From Pseudonocardiales bacterium (GTDB lineage: Bacteria; Actinomycetota; Actinomycetes; Mycobacteriales; Pseudonocardiaceae): a DNA stretch of 52,702 nt. The stretch's first letter is position 1, and the number at the start of each line of letters is the position of its first letter. Positions 40,189 to 48,476 of the stretch are shown in pieces. The stretch covers positions 5,165 to 57,866 of the forward strand of contig QHBZ01000180.1 of assembly GCA_003244055.1 (NCBI GenBank). Direction: 5' to 3'. The notes under the pieces are model-generated. The model was not told the DNA's origin, made no database searches, and worked only from the letters and a program-made list of their open reading frames with translations. Made by a program: the position numbers and the translations under genes.

Positions 40189-41559
40189 TCAACGCCCAGC
40201 CAGAAACCCCAGTACATCTTGCCGGGTCACCACTCCCGCTGGTTTGCCGTCGATCAAGACCATGGCACCGTCGGCGTTGGCCAAAGCCCGCATCAGGGAC
40301 CCGATCGGCTCCCCCGCCCCGATCGTCGGAAGCGGTGCTGCCATGTGCGCCTCGATCGGGTCAGCAAGTTGCGCATCACCAGCGAAAAGCGCCTGCAGCA
40401 GGGTTCGCTCGCTGACCGCGCCGATCACTTCCGCGGCCATCACCGGCGGCTCAGCGGCCACCACGGGCAGCTGCGAGACGCCGAACTCGCGCAGAATCAT
40501 CACCGCCTCGGCGACGGTCTCATTCGGATGGGTGTGAACCAGCTTGGGCAGGGCGCCGTCCTTGCCGACCAGTACGTCCCCGACCGTCGCTCCGGAGGAG
40601 TCCGGTGGCAGGAAACCATAGGTGGCCATCCAGGAGTCGTTGAATACCTTGCCCAGATAGCCGCGTCCACCATCGGGCAGCAGCACCACGACCACTGAGT
40701 CGGCATCGGCCCTGGCCGCAACCCGTAACGCGCCCACCACGGCCATCCCGCAGGATCCCCCCAGCAGCAACCCTTCCTCGCGGGCCAGCCGCCGGGTCAT
40801 GGTGAACGATTCCGCGTCGGAAACCGGGATGACCTCATCGCAGATGGTGCGGTCATAACAGCGGGGCCAGAAGTCCTCCCCGACACCTTCCACCAGGTAG
40901 GGCCGACCGCTGCCGCCCGAGTAGACCGAGCCCTCCGGATCGACACCGACCACCCGTACCTGCCCGTCGCTGACATCTTTGAGGAAGCGCCCGGTTCCGG
41001 AGATCGTCCCGCCGGTGCCGATGCCGGTCACGAAATGGGTGATCCGCCCCTGGGTCTGCGCCCAGAGTTCCGGACCGGTGCTGTGATAATGGCTGGCCGG
41101 GTTCTCCGGATTGGTGTACTGGTCGGGCTTCCAGGCACCCTCGATCTCCTTCGCCAACCGGTCGGATACCGAGTAGTACGAGTCGGGGTGGGCGGCGAGG
41201 ACCGCGGTCGGGCACACCACGACCTCGGCACCGTAGGCCTTGAGCACATCGAGCTTGTCCTGGCCGACCTTGTCGGGGCAGACGAAAAGGCAGCGGTACC
41301 CCTTGCGTTGGGCGACCAGCGCCAGCCCCACGCCGGTGTTGCCCGAGGTCGGTTCCACGATCGTGGCTCCGGGCTGCAGCGCACCGGATCGCTCTGCCGC
41401 CTCCACCATGCGCAGCGCGATCCGGTCCTTCACGCTGCCGCCCGGGTTGAAGTACTCGACCTTCGCCAGAATCAGCGGTGCAACATCCCGGGCTACCGCG
41501 TTCAGCCGCACCAGCGGGGTATTGCCGACCAGATCGATGATGTGCTCGGCATAGTGCAC
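40189..41559 (-). CDS. cbs: Cystathionine beta-synthase
   Basis: Encodes 456 residues. PLP type II fold: LVGNTPLVRLN, PLP Lys44 in NPGGSVKDRIALRM, EPTSGNTGVGLALVAQRKGY, GIGTGGTISGTGRFL, GGSCGMAVVGAL. Two CBS motifs follow (VHTHPNETVAEAVMILREF; PIEAHMAAPLPTIGAGEPIG). It condenses serine and homocysteine to cystathionine. The N-terminal heme domain of animal CBS is absent. GTG at 41559 has AGGAG six bases upstream; the GTG at 41601 is less likely. With MetB it forms a transsulfuration pair; neighbour order matches Rv1077-Rv1079. Confidence 0.94.
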   Translation of the reverse strand: MHYAEHIIDLVGNTPLVRLNAVARDVAPLILAKVEYFNPGGSVKDRIALRMVEAAERSGALQPGATIVEPTSGNTGVGLALVAQRKGYRCLFVCPDKVGQDKLDVLKAYGAEVVVCPTAVLAAHPDSYYSVSDRLAKEIEGAWKPDQYTNPENPASHYHSTGPELWAQTQGRITHFVTGIGTGGTISGTGRFLKDVSDGQVRVVGVDPEGSVYSGGSGRPYLVEGVGEDFWPRCYDRTICDEVIPVSDAESFTMTRRLAREEGLLLGGSCGMAVVGALRVAARADADSVVVVLLPDGGRGYLGKVFNDSWMATYGFLPPDSSGATVGDVLVGKDGALPKLVHTHPNETVAEAVMILREFGVSQLPVVAAEPPVMAAEVIGAVSERTLLQALFAGDAQLADPIEAHMAAPLPTIGAGEPIGSLMRALANADGAMVLIDGKPAGVVTRQDVLGFLAGR

Positions 41560-41682
41560 GGGGTTCTCCTGGCGGGGGTAGGGCAGATCTCCCTCGTGCA
41601 CGGGCGCTCCCGAGCTTCAGGGCGTATATCAGAAGTATGGGGGTCACTCTGCGCAGCGCGGCGTTGAGGGAGGTCTTCAGCG

Positions 41683-42594
41683 ATGCAACATCTCTTTCGG
41701 ACGGCTGGCGTCGTCGTCGGCGCCACCGGCGCAATGCTGGGTGCGGCCTACGGAATGCTCAGCCAGCAGGGCCGGCGGGCTCGCCGCGACATCATGATCC
41801 CGGGCTGGTGTCCCTTCCGGGCAGATGGGGTGTACCTGCCGGACGGCACCGGCCCGTATTCGCCGGCTCCGGCGACCGCCACGCACGCCAGCGCGGCTGG
41901 ACGCTCGCCGGTGCTGCGGTTGGCGATGCTGGGTGACTCGTTGGCCGCCGGTCTCGGCGTGGATCAGCCCGACCAACTTCCTGGCGTGGTATTGGCCCTC
42001 GGATTGGCCAAGGACTCTGGCCGGCCGGTCCAGCTGGACACCCTGGCGATCTGCGGCTGCACGAGCCGCCGGCTCGCCGGGCAGGTGGACGCCGCCCTGT
42101 TCAATCCTCCGCACGCGGCGCTGATCATGATCGGCGCCAATGACGTGACCAGGCAGATTCCGCCGTGGGAATCAGCGAGACTACTTGGCGAGGCGGTCTC
42201 GCGATTACGCGCCGCGGGTACCACGGTGATCGCCGGCACCTGCCCCGATCTCGGCACCATCCCGCAGATCCCGCAGCCGTTACGAACCGTCGCACACACG
42301 TCTAGCTGGGCCCTTGCCCGCCGGCAGCACGACGCGATATCTGCTGCCGGCGGCCTGCCCGTGCCCCTGGCCCAACTGCTGGCCCGGGACTTCCGCACCC
42401 AGCCCGACATCCTGTTCAGCCGGGACCACTTCCACCCTTCGACAGCCGGCTACGAGGCCGCCTGCTCGGTGTTGCTGCCCACGCTGTGCTCAGCGCTGCG
42501 CAATGGCTGCGCTGATGACTGGGCCGCGGCTACTCGCGGAAGTAGGACAGCAGCCGAAGGATCTCCAGGTACAGCCAGACCAGCGTCACCGTGA
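41683..42594 (+). CDS. SGNH/GDSL-family esterase
   Basis: Encodes 303 residues. A hydrophobic N-terminal span (AGVVVGATGAMLGAAYGML) is followed by block I LAMLGDSLAAGLGVD with nucleophile Ser86, block III MIGANDVTRQI, and block V DHFHPSTAGYEAA with catalytic Asp and His. GGGAGG lies upstream of the ATG. Resembles Rv1075c, an envelope esterase; the substrate is unknown. Two TTA codons (in SRLRAAG and QPLRTV) are notable. The last 65 bases are antisense to the Bax-inhibitor gene. Confidence 0.9.
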   Translation: MQHLFRTAGVVVGATGAMLGAAYGMLSQQGRRARRDIMIPGWCPFRADGVYLPDGTGPYSPAPATATHASAAGRSPVLRLAMLGDSLAAGLGVDQPDQLPGVVLALGLAKDSGRPVQLDTLAICGCTSRRLAGQVDAALFNPPHAALIMIGANDVTRQIPPWESARLLGEAVSRLRAAGTTVIAGTCPDLGTIPQIPQPLRTVAHTSSWALARRQHDAISAAGGLPVPLAQLLARDFRTQPDILFSRDHFHPSTAGYEAACSVLLPTLCSALRNGCADDWAAATRGSRTAAEGSPGTARPASP

Positions 42595-43330
42595 GACCGA
42601 AAGCGATGTACCACGCGGTCTTCTCCGGTGCACCGGCCCGGATCGCCTGATCGGCAGCATCGAAGTCGAGCAGCAGGCTGAACGCTGCGATCCCGATCAC
42701 GACCAGGCTGAAGACGATCGCCAATGGGCCACCGCTGCGCAGGCCGAGCCCACCGGGGATGAAGAAGTTCGCGATCAGATTCACGATCATCAGACCGACG
42801 GCCCCGATCAGGGCACCGGTCATCCACTTGGTGAACCGTGGGGTGACCCGCACCGCGCCGGTCTTGTACACCACCAACATCCCGGCGAATACCAGCACCG
42901 TGCCGGTGATCGCCTCCAGCACGATGGAGCCGCCACCCGGCGAGCGCAGCTCGACGGCCCTGCCGATCACGCCGCTGATGCCGCCGAGGAAGACACCCTC
43001 GACAGCGGCGTAGGCCAGGATCAGCGGCGGGCTGACCAGCTTCTTGAAGATGACCACCATCGCGAGCACGAAACCGATCAGAGCGGCCGGTAAGGCGAGC
43101 GCCCACAGCCCGCTGAGGTAGGTGGCCACGCCGGTGGCGATCAGCACAGCCAGGGTGATGCCCGTCTTGGTGACCACGTCATCGACGGTCATCGGTCTGC
43201 CCGTAGCCGGCAAGCTACCGCCATAGCCGGGGTCAGCGCCCCGGAACCGTCCGGGGGCCGAATCGAAACCCGCATATCCGCCGCCCCCAACGGGAAGACT
43301 GCGGAATGCGGGATTGCTGGTGGTGCGCAC
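42530..43330 (-). CDS. Bax inhibitor-1/YccA-family membrane protein
   Basis: Encodes 266 residues with seven membrane spans: ITLAVLIATGVATYLSGLWA, LPAALIGFVLAMVVIF, LILAYAAVEGVFLGGISG, VLEAITGTVLVFAGMLVVY, the pair around LIGAVGLMIVNLIANFF, LAIVFSLVVIGIAAFSLLLD, and TAWYIAFGLTVTLVWLYLEI. DFDAADQAI is the conserved acidic pair near the C terminus. Homologues influence membrane proteases or calcium leak. The first about 45 residues are Gly/Pro-rich cytoplasmic. GTG start. It overlaps the convergent esterase. Confidence 0.92.
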   Translation of the reverse strand: MRTTSNPAFRSLPVGGGGYAGFDSAPGRFRGADPGYGGSLPATGRPMTVDDVVTKTGITLAVLIATGVATYLSGLWALALPAALIGFVLAMVVIFKKLVSPPLILAYAAVEGVFLGGISGVIGRAVELRSPGGGSIVLEAITGTVLVFAGMLVVYKTGAVRVTPRFTKWMTGALIGAVGLMIVNLIANFFIPGGLGLRSGGPLAIVFSLVVIGIAAFSLLLDFDAADQAIRAGAPEKTAWYIAFGLTVTLVWLYLEILRLLSYFRE

Positions 43331-43517
43331 CGTGTTCCTCCAGGTCGACGTTGCAGGCCGTCACCCGGGTTCAACGCGCCCGCGAGGGATGCGGTTCCCG
43401 GCCGGATGAACGCCGACCCTACCCCCGCGTGGTGACGCCCCAGCAGGCGAGCACGCGCCTTTCACGTTACTGTGCGCGCAGGCCGGCGCCCGGGCCTGGA
43501 ACGGTATGGAGGTAGGG

Positions 43518-43655
43518 ATGGACTGGTGGGGCTGGGTGATCCTGGCACTGGTCATCATCGCGGCGCTGGTTGTGCTTGCGGTCGTCGTCCAACGCAAGAG
43601 GCGGCGTGGCGGCGTGATCGGACTCAGCGACCCAGGTCGGAGTGACTCACGGTGA
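43518..43655 (+). CDS. 45-residue membrane peptide, first gene of the PRC operon
   Basis: ATG at 43518 with GGAGG seven bases upstream. The N-terminal half is one membrane span (WWGWVILALVIIAALVVLAV) followed by RKRRRGG basic anchors, then a polar tail (LSDPGRSDSR). Its TGA overlaps the GTG of the PRC-barrel gene (GTGA). Not listed as a longer frame because it is short, but the ribosome site, overlap and clear span make it credible. No family recognised. Confidence 0.75.
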   Translation: MDWWGWVILALVIIAALVVLAVVVQRKRRRGGVIGLSDPGRSDSR

Positions 43656-44239
43656 CGACTCCGACTCCGATGCTGCTGTTGCGGGCCAGCGAGTTGGCCG
43701 GCCGTCCGGTGGTCACCCTCAGTGGCGACCTGGTCGCCGAGATCAAGGACGTCGTCTTTGACCGTGCCGGCGGCCGCATCGCCGGTTTCACCCTGCGCAA
43801 TCCGGGACTGTTCAGCCGGGCACGCAAGGATTCGCTGCCCTGGCTCGGGGTGCACGGGGTGGGCCGGGACGCCGTAATGGTGCCCGACGAGACAGTGCTG
43901 ACCGCAGCCAGCGAGCTCGCACCTCGCAAGCAGGCCCGCGATGCGGACGTGCTGGAGAACCGGGTGCTCACCGACAACGGGCGCGATCTCGGGCGCGTGG
44001 TGGATGTCGTGCTCCACAGCGGGGCGAGCCTGGACGTGGTGGGCTACGAGGTGGAGGCCAGCGAGGCGCTCGGCACGGCGGGTCGTCATGTGTTCATCCC
44101 GCTGCCCGACACCGTGGCAGTCTCCGGGGAGAACCTCATCGTGCCCGCGGCGGCCACCGAGTTCGTCTCTGAGGATCTGGCCGGTTTCGGCGCTGCGGTC
44201 GGTGCCTTCCGGACCCGGTTGCGAGAGGGAGCCAGCTGA
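43652..44239 (+). CDS. PRC-barrel domain protein 1
   Basis: Encodes 195 residues with two PRC-barrel-like halves: ELAGRPVVTLSGDLVAEIKD with VVFDRAGGRIAGFTL, and LENRVLTDNGRDLGRVVDVV with LHSGASLDVVGYEVEA. PRC barrels (photosynthetic reaction centre H-subunit, RimM) bind proteins or RNA. No membrane span or catalytic motif. GTG start overlaps the membrane peptide; the TGA overlaps the ATG of the next gene, so all three are co-translated. Confidence 0.85.
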   Translation: MTTPTPMLLLRASELAGRPVVTLSGDLVAEIKDVVFDRAGGRIAGFTLRNPGLFSRARKDSLPWLGVHGVGRDAVMVPDETVLTAASELAPRKQARDADVLENRVLTDNGRDLGRVVDVVLHSGASLDVVGYEVEASEALGTAGRHVFIPLPDTVAVSGENLIVPAAATEFVSEDLAGFGAAVGAFRTRLREGAS

Positions 44240-44673
44240 TGTTGTTCAGCCAGGCGCGTAAGCGCGACGTCGTGAACACCGCCACCGCCACCCGGGTGGC
44301 CAGGGTCGACGGCTTCGTCGTGCTGCCTGGACCGCCCAGGGTGGCACTGCTGCGGTTGGGCAAGGTCAGCGGTGCCGGTACCTTGCTCGCCTGGGAGGAC
44401 GTCCGGGGCTTCGGCCCCGACGCGGTGACGGTCGCCACCGACGCGGTGATCCGGCCGCCGCGCGACGGTTTGGAACAGCGGGCCGAGGACAACGACCTGG
44501 AGATCCTGGGCAAGCGGATACTCACCGAGCGCGGTATGGAGCTCGGCTCGATCACCGACGTGGACTTCGATCCGGAGACGGGTGCAGTCACGACGCTGCT
44601 CACCAAGACCGAAACCATCGCCGGGCAGCGGATGATCGGGCTAGGCGGTTACGCGGTCGTCGTCTCGGCTTAG
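44239..44673 (+). CDS. PRC-barrel domain protein 2
   Basis: Encodes 144 residues: a first half VARVDGFVVLPGPPRVALLR then LGKVSGAGTLLAWEDVRGFG, and a PRC half LGKRILTERGMELGSITDVD with FDPETGAVTTLLTKTETI. No membrane span. Its ATG shares one base with the upstream TGA. The last gene of the three-gene unit; a strong GC hairpin lies 26 bases after its stop. Confidence 0.85.
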   Translation: MLFSQARKRDVVNTATATRVARVDGFVVLPGPPRVALLRLGKVSGAGTLLAWEDVRGFGPDAVTVATDAVIRPPRDGLEQRAEDNDLEILGKRILTERGMELGSITDVDFDPETGAVTTLLTKTETIAGQRMIGLGGYAVVVSA

Positions 44674-44698
44674 CCTCTTCGTCTAGGGCATAGCCGAT

Positions 44699-44737
44699 GT
44701 GCGGGCGGCCGCCCACCCCCCACGCGGCCGCCCGCAC
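44699..44737 (+). terminator. GC-rich hairpin after the PRC operon
   Basis: GTGCGGGCGGCCGC (44699-44712) and GCGGCCGCCCGCAC (44724-44737) form a 14-bp perfect stem; outer GGGCATAGCC/ATAGCCC bases extend it imperfectly. A small TAGCCC/GGGCTA hairpin follows. There is no T tract, so it is a probable, not certain, terminator. The rest of the 44674-44943 gap has a TTGACC and a TAGCCT before the STAS gene. Confidence 0.6.
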
Positions 44738-44930
44738 ACCATAGCCCGTTTGGGCTAAGTAAGCATCGCAGCACGGCGACGCACGCACAAGTTGAAGCCA
44801 TGCGGGCTAAAGCTATTCGGGTGTATGGAGTGCGGTTGGCGCAGGCCCCAGCGCTGACACGACGGCGGCCCGACCAAGCCCTTATGCGTATTTCCGATTG
44901 CCGTTGACCGCCCGCTGCGGCAGGCTGGGC

Positions 44931-44936
44931 TAGCCT
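44931..44936 (+). promoter_or_regulatory. -10 hexamer TAGCCT before the STAS gene
   Basis: TAGCCT ends seven bases before an in-frame GTG at 44944. TTGACC at 44904-44909 is a candidate -35, with a long 21-base spacer. A leaderless product from 44944 would have 13 extra residues. Confidence 0.45.
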
Positions 44937-44982
44937 TGCACCGGTGCTTATTCGCGCTCAGAAACCTGGGGAAAGGGGCTTA

Positions 44983-45405
44983 ATGGTCGCTGAGGGAGCC
45001 CCCGGCCTTCCAATCCACCCTGGGTCGAGCGCCGAACCCCTCAACTACGTAGACAACGGACTGCTCTCCGTGGACGTGCACCAGATGGCGCAGGGAGTCC
45101 TGGCGATCTACATCGCCGGTGAGCTGGACATGCTCACCGGACCACCACTACAGGATCGCCTCGAAGAACTGCTCGCCACCCGACCTGGTCGTGTGATCAT
45201 TGATCTCAGCGGAGTCTCGTTCATGGGCTCAACCGGTCTGTCCGTGCTGATCTGTGCCCGGCAGAATGCCATCGCGACAGGAACAACGCTTCAGCTCAGC
45301 GGCACCAGTGGACGCGCAGTAACTGTCCCACTGGAGGTAACCGGCCTGAACCAGCTATTCGAGATTCTACCAACACCGCCCACCATCGGCTGCGAACACC
45401 GCTGA
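44983..45405 (+). CDS. STAS-domain anti-sigma factor antagonist
   Basis: Encodes 140 residues from the ATG with AAAGGGG upstream, or 153 from a leaderless GTG at 44944. The STAS fold core is VIIDLSGVSFMGSTGLSVLI, where Ser83 aligns with the phospho-serine of SpoIIAA/RsbV proteins although the preceding residue is Gly rather than Asp. Such proteins release sigma factors by binding the kinase-type anti-sigma. No anti-sigma kinase gene is in the window. It is the first of five regulatory genes up to 48.4 kb. Confidence 0.88.
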   Translation: MVAEGAPGLPIHPGSSAEPLNYVDNGLLSVDVHQMAQGVLAIYIAGELDMLTGPPLQDRLEELLATRPGRVIIDLSGVSFMGSTGLSVLICARQNAIATGTTLQLSGTSGRAVTVPLEVTGLNQLFEILPTPPTIGCEHR

Positions 45406-45549
45406 CCCAGCCAGTGGTGGGCTGCCGCCACGGCCGCCGGACGACTCAGGTAGCGGGCGTCTGCGGCGTCTGTTGTCCCTTCCCCACTTGACCCTGGAGG
45501 CAGACCAGTACCTTGCGGAGGTACGGCCCGGCCGTGCGACGATCGGTGC

Positions 45550-46199
45550 GTGCCTACTGACGTGGGCGCCCGGGCGCGGGACTGGCTGGTGGCGTCGGAT
45601 CCCGGGTCGCTGCGGCTGCGGATGGCCGCGACCACGGTGGCCACGGTGGTCCTGGCTCTGGCGGTGCTCGCCGGGCTGGCCACGCTGACCGGCCAGCCAA
45701 TCACGATAGCGCTACTCGGCGTGGTGATCGCGATGATCTCCTCGGTGGCCGTCACCGACCAGGAGTGACGCTGATGGCACCGGCCTGATCGGCGAGGCGC
45801 GCACACTGGGTGAGAATGTGCGTACGCTGCGGCCCAGCGCGAAGCCGCTCACCCACGGCCTGGCCGGGATCGCGGGGCGTTCCGGGGTACGACACGGCCT
45901 GCGGGTGCTGCAGGCCTGCGACCATATACGCGCGGGGGCTGGCCCGGCTATGCGAGATCCCGCTCGCCAATCCAGCGGCGCTGCGACCCGGACTGTGCGA
46001 CGCGACAGCTCGGCTGCGAAACAACGTCGACGCGCTCGCTGCCGCGGTGGCCGACTACCCGCCCGCCGAGCGGGAGCGCGTGCTCGCTGTGCTGCGCCAG
46101 CTTCGCCGGATCGACCAGGCCGTCGTCGGGCTCGCGGTCGACCTGGGCCTGCGGGTACCCCAGGCCGCAGATCGCCCGGGCTGTGTCCCGACGGTGTAG
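45550..46199 (+). pseudogene. FUSC-family aromatic acid exporter remnant
   Basis: The frame from GTG 45550 has RARDWLVASDPGSLRLRMAA then LAVLAGLATLTGQPITIALL and GVVIAMISSVAVTDQE*, an N-terminal segment of FUSC membrane proteins, and stops after 72 residues. Downstream, LGENVRTLRPSAKPLTHGLA, VRHGLRVLQACDHI and, in another frame, ARGLARLCEIPLANPAAL with RLRNNVDALAAAVADYPPAE look like a later part of the same family. The middle of the protein is missing and there is at least one frame change, so no functional exporter is expected. Confidence 0.6.
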
Positions 46200-46294
46200 C
46201 GTACGGGGATCTGTCGGTGCCGATCTAGTCCCCGTCGCGCCCGCTCCGCGATCTGACCCGGACTGACGGGGGCTGGCTGCCATGAGAGTGCTCG

Positions 46295-47035
46295 GTGAGA
46301 GCCCGCGTGGTGGGGTCGGTCCGAATGGCTAAGCTGGGCATGGTGGCGCGGGCGTTGCTGGCGATCGCTCGCGACGTCGACAGTGACTACGAGCTGGCCG
46401 AGCAGATCTGTGAGGCGTGTGTGCTGGGCTTGGACGTGGACGGTGCGGCGATCTCGCTACTGACCGCGAGCACCTCCCGCGAGACGATGTGCACCACGGA
46501 TGCGACGGCGAAACTGCTGGAAGATCTCCAGTTCACCCTGGGCGAGGGCGCCTGCATGGAGGCAGCGGTGTCCGGGGGGCCGGTGCTGGTGCCGGACCTG
46601 CACCACAGCATCGAAGCGAGCCGCTGGCCGATCTTCGCCGCAGCGGTGATGGAGCAGTCCGAGGTGGGCGCGCTGTTCGCGATGCCGTTGCAGTGGGGAA
46701 CGATCAACCTCGGAGTGTTGGACCTTTATCGCAAGGCTCCGGGTTCGCTGAGCGACGCACAGTTACGGGACGCGATCAGTGCTGCGAACATGGCCGCGCT
46801 GATGTTCCTCGGGGTGCGTACCGATCCCGGTGGCGGAGCCTGGCTGGACCATTCGTTGCACGGCCACGCGGAGATCCACCAGGCCACCGGCATGGTGCTG
46901 GTCCAGCTCGGGATCAGCGCGACCGACGCGCTGGCCCGGATGCGGGCCTATGCTTTCGTCGATCAGCGGTTGCTCAGCGACGTCGCCCACGACGTGGTTT
47001 CCCGGCGGCTGTGCTTCACTCCGGACATGGTGTGA
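46295..47035 (+). CDS. GAF-ANTAR regulator 1
   Basis: Encodes 246 residues from the GTG at 46295; an ATG ten codons in, at 46325, is a likely alternative. The N-terminal GAF domain runs from MVARALLAIARDVDSDYELA to GVLDLYRKAPGSLSDAQL, with FTLGEGACMEAAVSGGPVLV. The C-terminal ANTAR domain (HGHAEIHQATGMVLVQLGIS then ATDALARMRAYAFVDQRLLS) is an RNA-binding antiterminator motif. Ligand-sensing by GAF would control RNA binding to paired stem-loops. Uses a TTA codon in DAQLRD. Followed closely by a second GAF-ANTAR gene. Confidence 0.88.
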   Translation: MRARVVGSVRMAKLGMVARALLAIARDVDSDYELAEQICEACVLGLDVDGAAISLLTASTSRETMCTTDATAKLLEDLQFTLGEGACMEAAVSGGPVLVPDLHHSIEASRWPIFAAAVMEQSEVGALFAMPLQWGTINLGVLDLYRKAPGSLSDAQLRDAISAANMAALMFLGVRTDPGGGAWLDHSLHGHAEIHQATGMVLVQLGISATDALARMRAYAFVDQRLLSDVAHDVVSRRLCFTPDMV

Positions 47036-47102
47036 CCCGAAAGCCGACGCAGCGGCCCCTGGTGGGCGACCTCGGGGCGAATGCTTGGCGGGAGAGGATC
47101 CG

Positions 47103-47873
47103 ATGAATCAGTTGGGAAGCTGTCGCGAGCAGCTGCTGAGTAGGGCATTTGTCGGGCTCGCGGACACCCTGGTCACCGGCTACGACATGATCGATCTGCT
47201 GGACCGATTGGTGGGCTACAGCGTTGAGCTGCTGGCCGCCGACGCGGCCGGAATCATGCTGGTCGACTCCTTGCGCACGCTGCATGTGGTGGCCTCCTCG
47301 CACGAGGACGCCGACGTGATGGAACTGATGCAGCTCGAGGCCGACCAGGGGCCCTGTGTGGAGTGTTTCCGCACCCAAATGCCGGTGAGTGTCCCGGATC
47401 TGGCCGACGCGGTCGGACGGTGGCCCGTGTTCGTGGCCGCCGTCGAGAGCCGGGGGGCCTACCGGTCGGTGCACGCGCTGCCGCTGCGGCTGCGCGGCGA
47501 GGCGATCGGCGCGATGAACCTGTACCACCGCCTACCGGGGAGCCTGCCTGAGGCTGACCTGGCGCTGGGCCAAGCACTCGCCGACGTCGCGACGATCGGG
47601 ATCCTGTCCGAACGCGCCATCCGCCACGGCGAGGTGGTCACCGAGCAGTTGCAGACCGCGCTGAACAATCGGGTGATCATCGAGCAGGCCAAGGGGGTAC
47701 TTGCCCAGCGGGGGAACCTGACCATGACCGCATCCTTCGACCTGCTGCGCCGCTACGCCCGCAGCCGCAACGCGCTGCTATCCGAAGTGGCCCGGCAGGT
47801 CGTCGAAAATGATCTGGCCACCGATGTGCTCGCCGCCCCGGCTGTGCACAGCAAAGCGGCTCACCTGCAGTAA
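47103..47873 (+). CDS. GAF-ANTAR regulator 2
   Basis: Encodes 256 residues from the ATG with GGGAGAGGA upstream. The GAF domain contains YDMIDLLDRLVGYSVELLAA, DQGPCVECFRTQMPVSVPDL and LRLRGEAIGAMNLYHRLPGS; the ANTAR domain contains ALNNRVIIEQAKGVLAQRGN, then TASFDLLRRYARSRN. Two Cys residues (GPCVECF) sit at the position where GAF domains often bind a ligand or metal. Separate from regulator 1 by 67 bases and likely co-transcribed. RNA targets are not visible in this window. Confidence 0.92.
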   Translation: MNQLGSCREQLLSRAFVGLADTLVTGYDMIDLLDRLVGYSVELLAADAAGIMLVDSLRTLHVVASSHEDADVMELMQLEADQGPCVECFRTQMPVSVPDLADAVGRWPVFVAAVESRGAYRSVHALPLRLRGEAIGAMNLYHRLPGSLPEADLALGQALADVATIGILSERAIRHGEVVTEQLQTALNNRVIIEQAKGVLAQRGNLTMTASFDLLRRYARSRNALLSEVARQVVENDLATDVLAAPAVHSKAAHLQ

Positions 47874-47988
47874 CCAAGTTTTGTCACCCCACGGACGGTG
47901 CCGTACCGGCGAGGGATCTGTAACATGGTGAGGTAGCCCCAGACCCCGGCGACGCTCGATTTCGGCTGTCGGAGGGTGGGCTGCAGCA

Positions 47989-48432
47989 GTGCGTCGCCAG
48001 ATCACTCCGCAGGGATCCAAATCACCAGCAACGATCCCGCTCCCCCGGTGTTTATTGTCCTGCGCCACGGAATCATTCGATTGCGCGGCGGGCGAGATCA
48101 TCGTGCTGCGAGTGTCGGGCGAAGTCGACCTGTGCACCCTGCCAACCCTGCAGACCGCGCTGGATCACACCCTCGATCGGCACCCGGCTCATCTGGTCGT
48201 AGATCTGGCGCAGCTGACCTTCTGCTTCGCCCGGGGGCTCGACCTGCTCATCCAGACCCGCCACACCGCCGCCGAGAACGCGACCGGCTATTCCGTCAGC
48301 GGCGCACCACCCCAGATCGACCGGCTCTGGAACCTGCTCTGGGATGGTGATCTCACGGTTCGCCGCCGCAGCACCTCCGCAGCAGTCATTGCCATCTGGG
48401 CCGCTGAAAACCGGACGGCGCCCCGAGCCTGA
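47989..48432 (+). CDS. STAS-domain protein lacking the phospho-serine
   Basis: Encodes 147 residues. The STAS core is IIVLRVSGEVDLCTLPTLQT with VVDLAQLTFCFARGLDLLIQ; the position of the phosphorylated Ser is Ala81 (CFARGL), so regulation by serine phosphorylation is lost or replaced. The first about 30 residues are basic and Cys-containing. The GTG start has no clear ribosome site; a TAACAT about 60 bases upstream is a possible -10. It may act as a constitutive antagonist or in another partner-switch role. Confidence 0.85.
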   Translation: MRRQITPQGSKSPATIPLPRCLLSCATESFDCAAGEIIVLRVSGEVDLCTLPTLQTALDHTLDRHPAHLVVDLAQLTFCFARGLDLLIQTRHTAAENATGYSVSGAPPQIDRLWNLLWDGDLTVRRRSTSAAVIAIWAAENRTAPRA

Positions 48433-48476
48433 GCTCGTTCGATCTCCCGGTGCCGGTTGGCCATGGTCTTAGAAGG

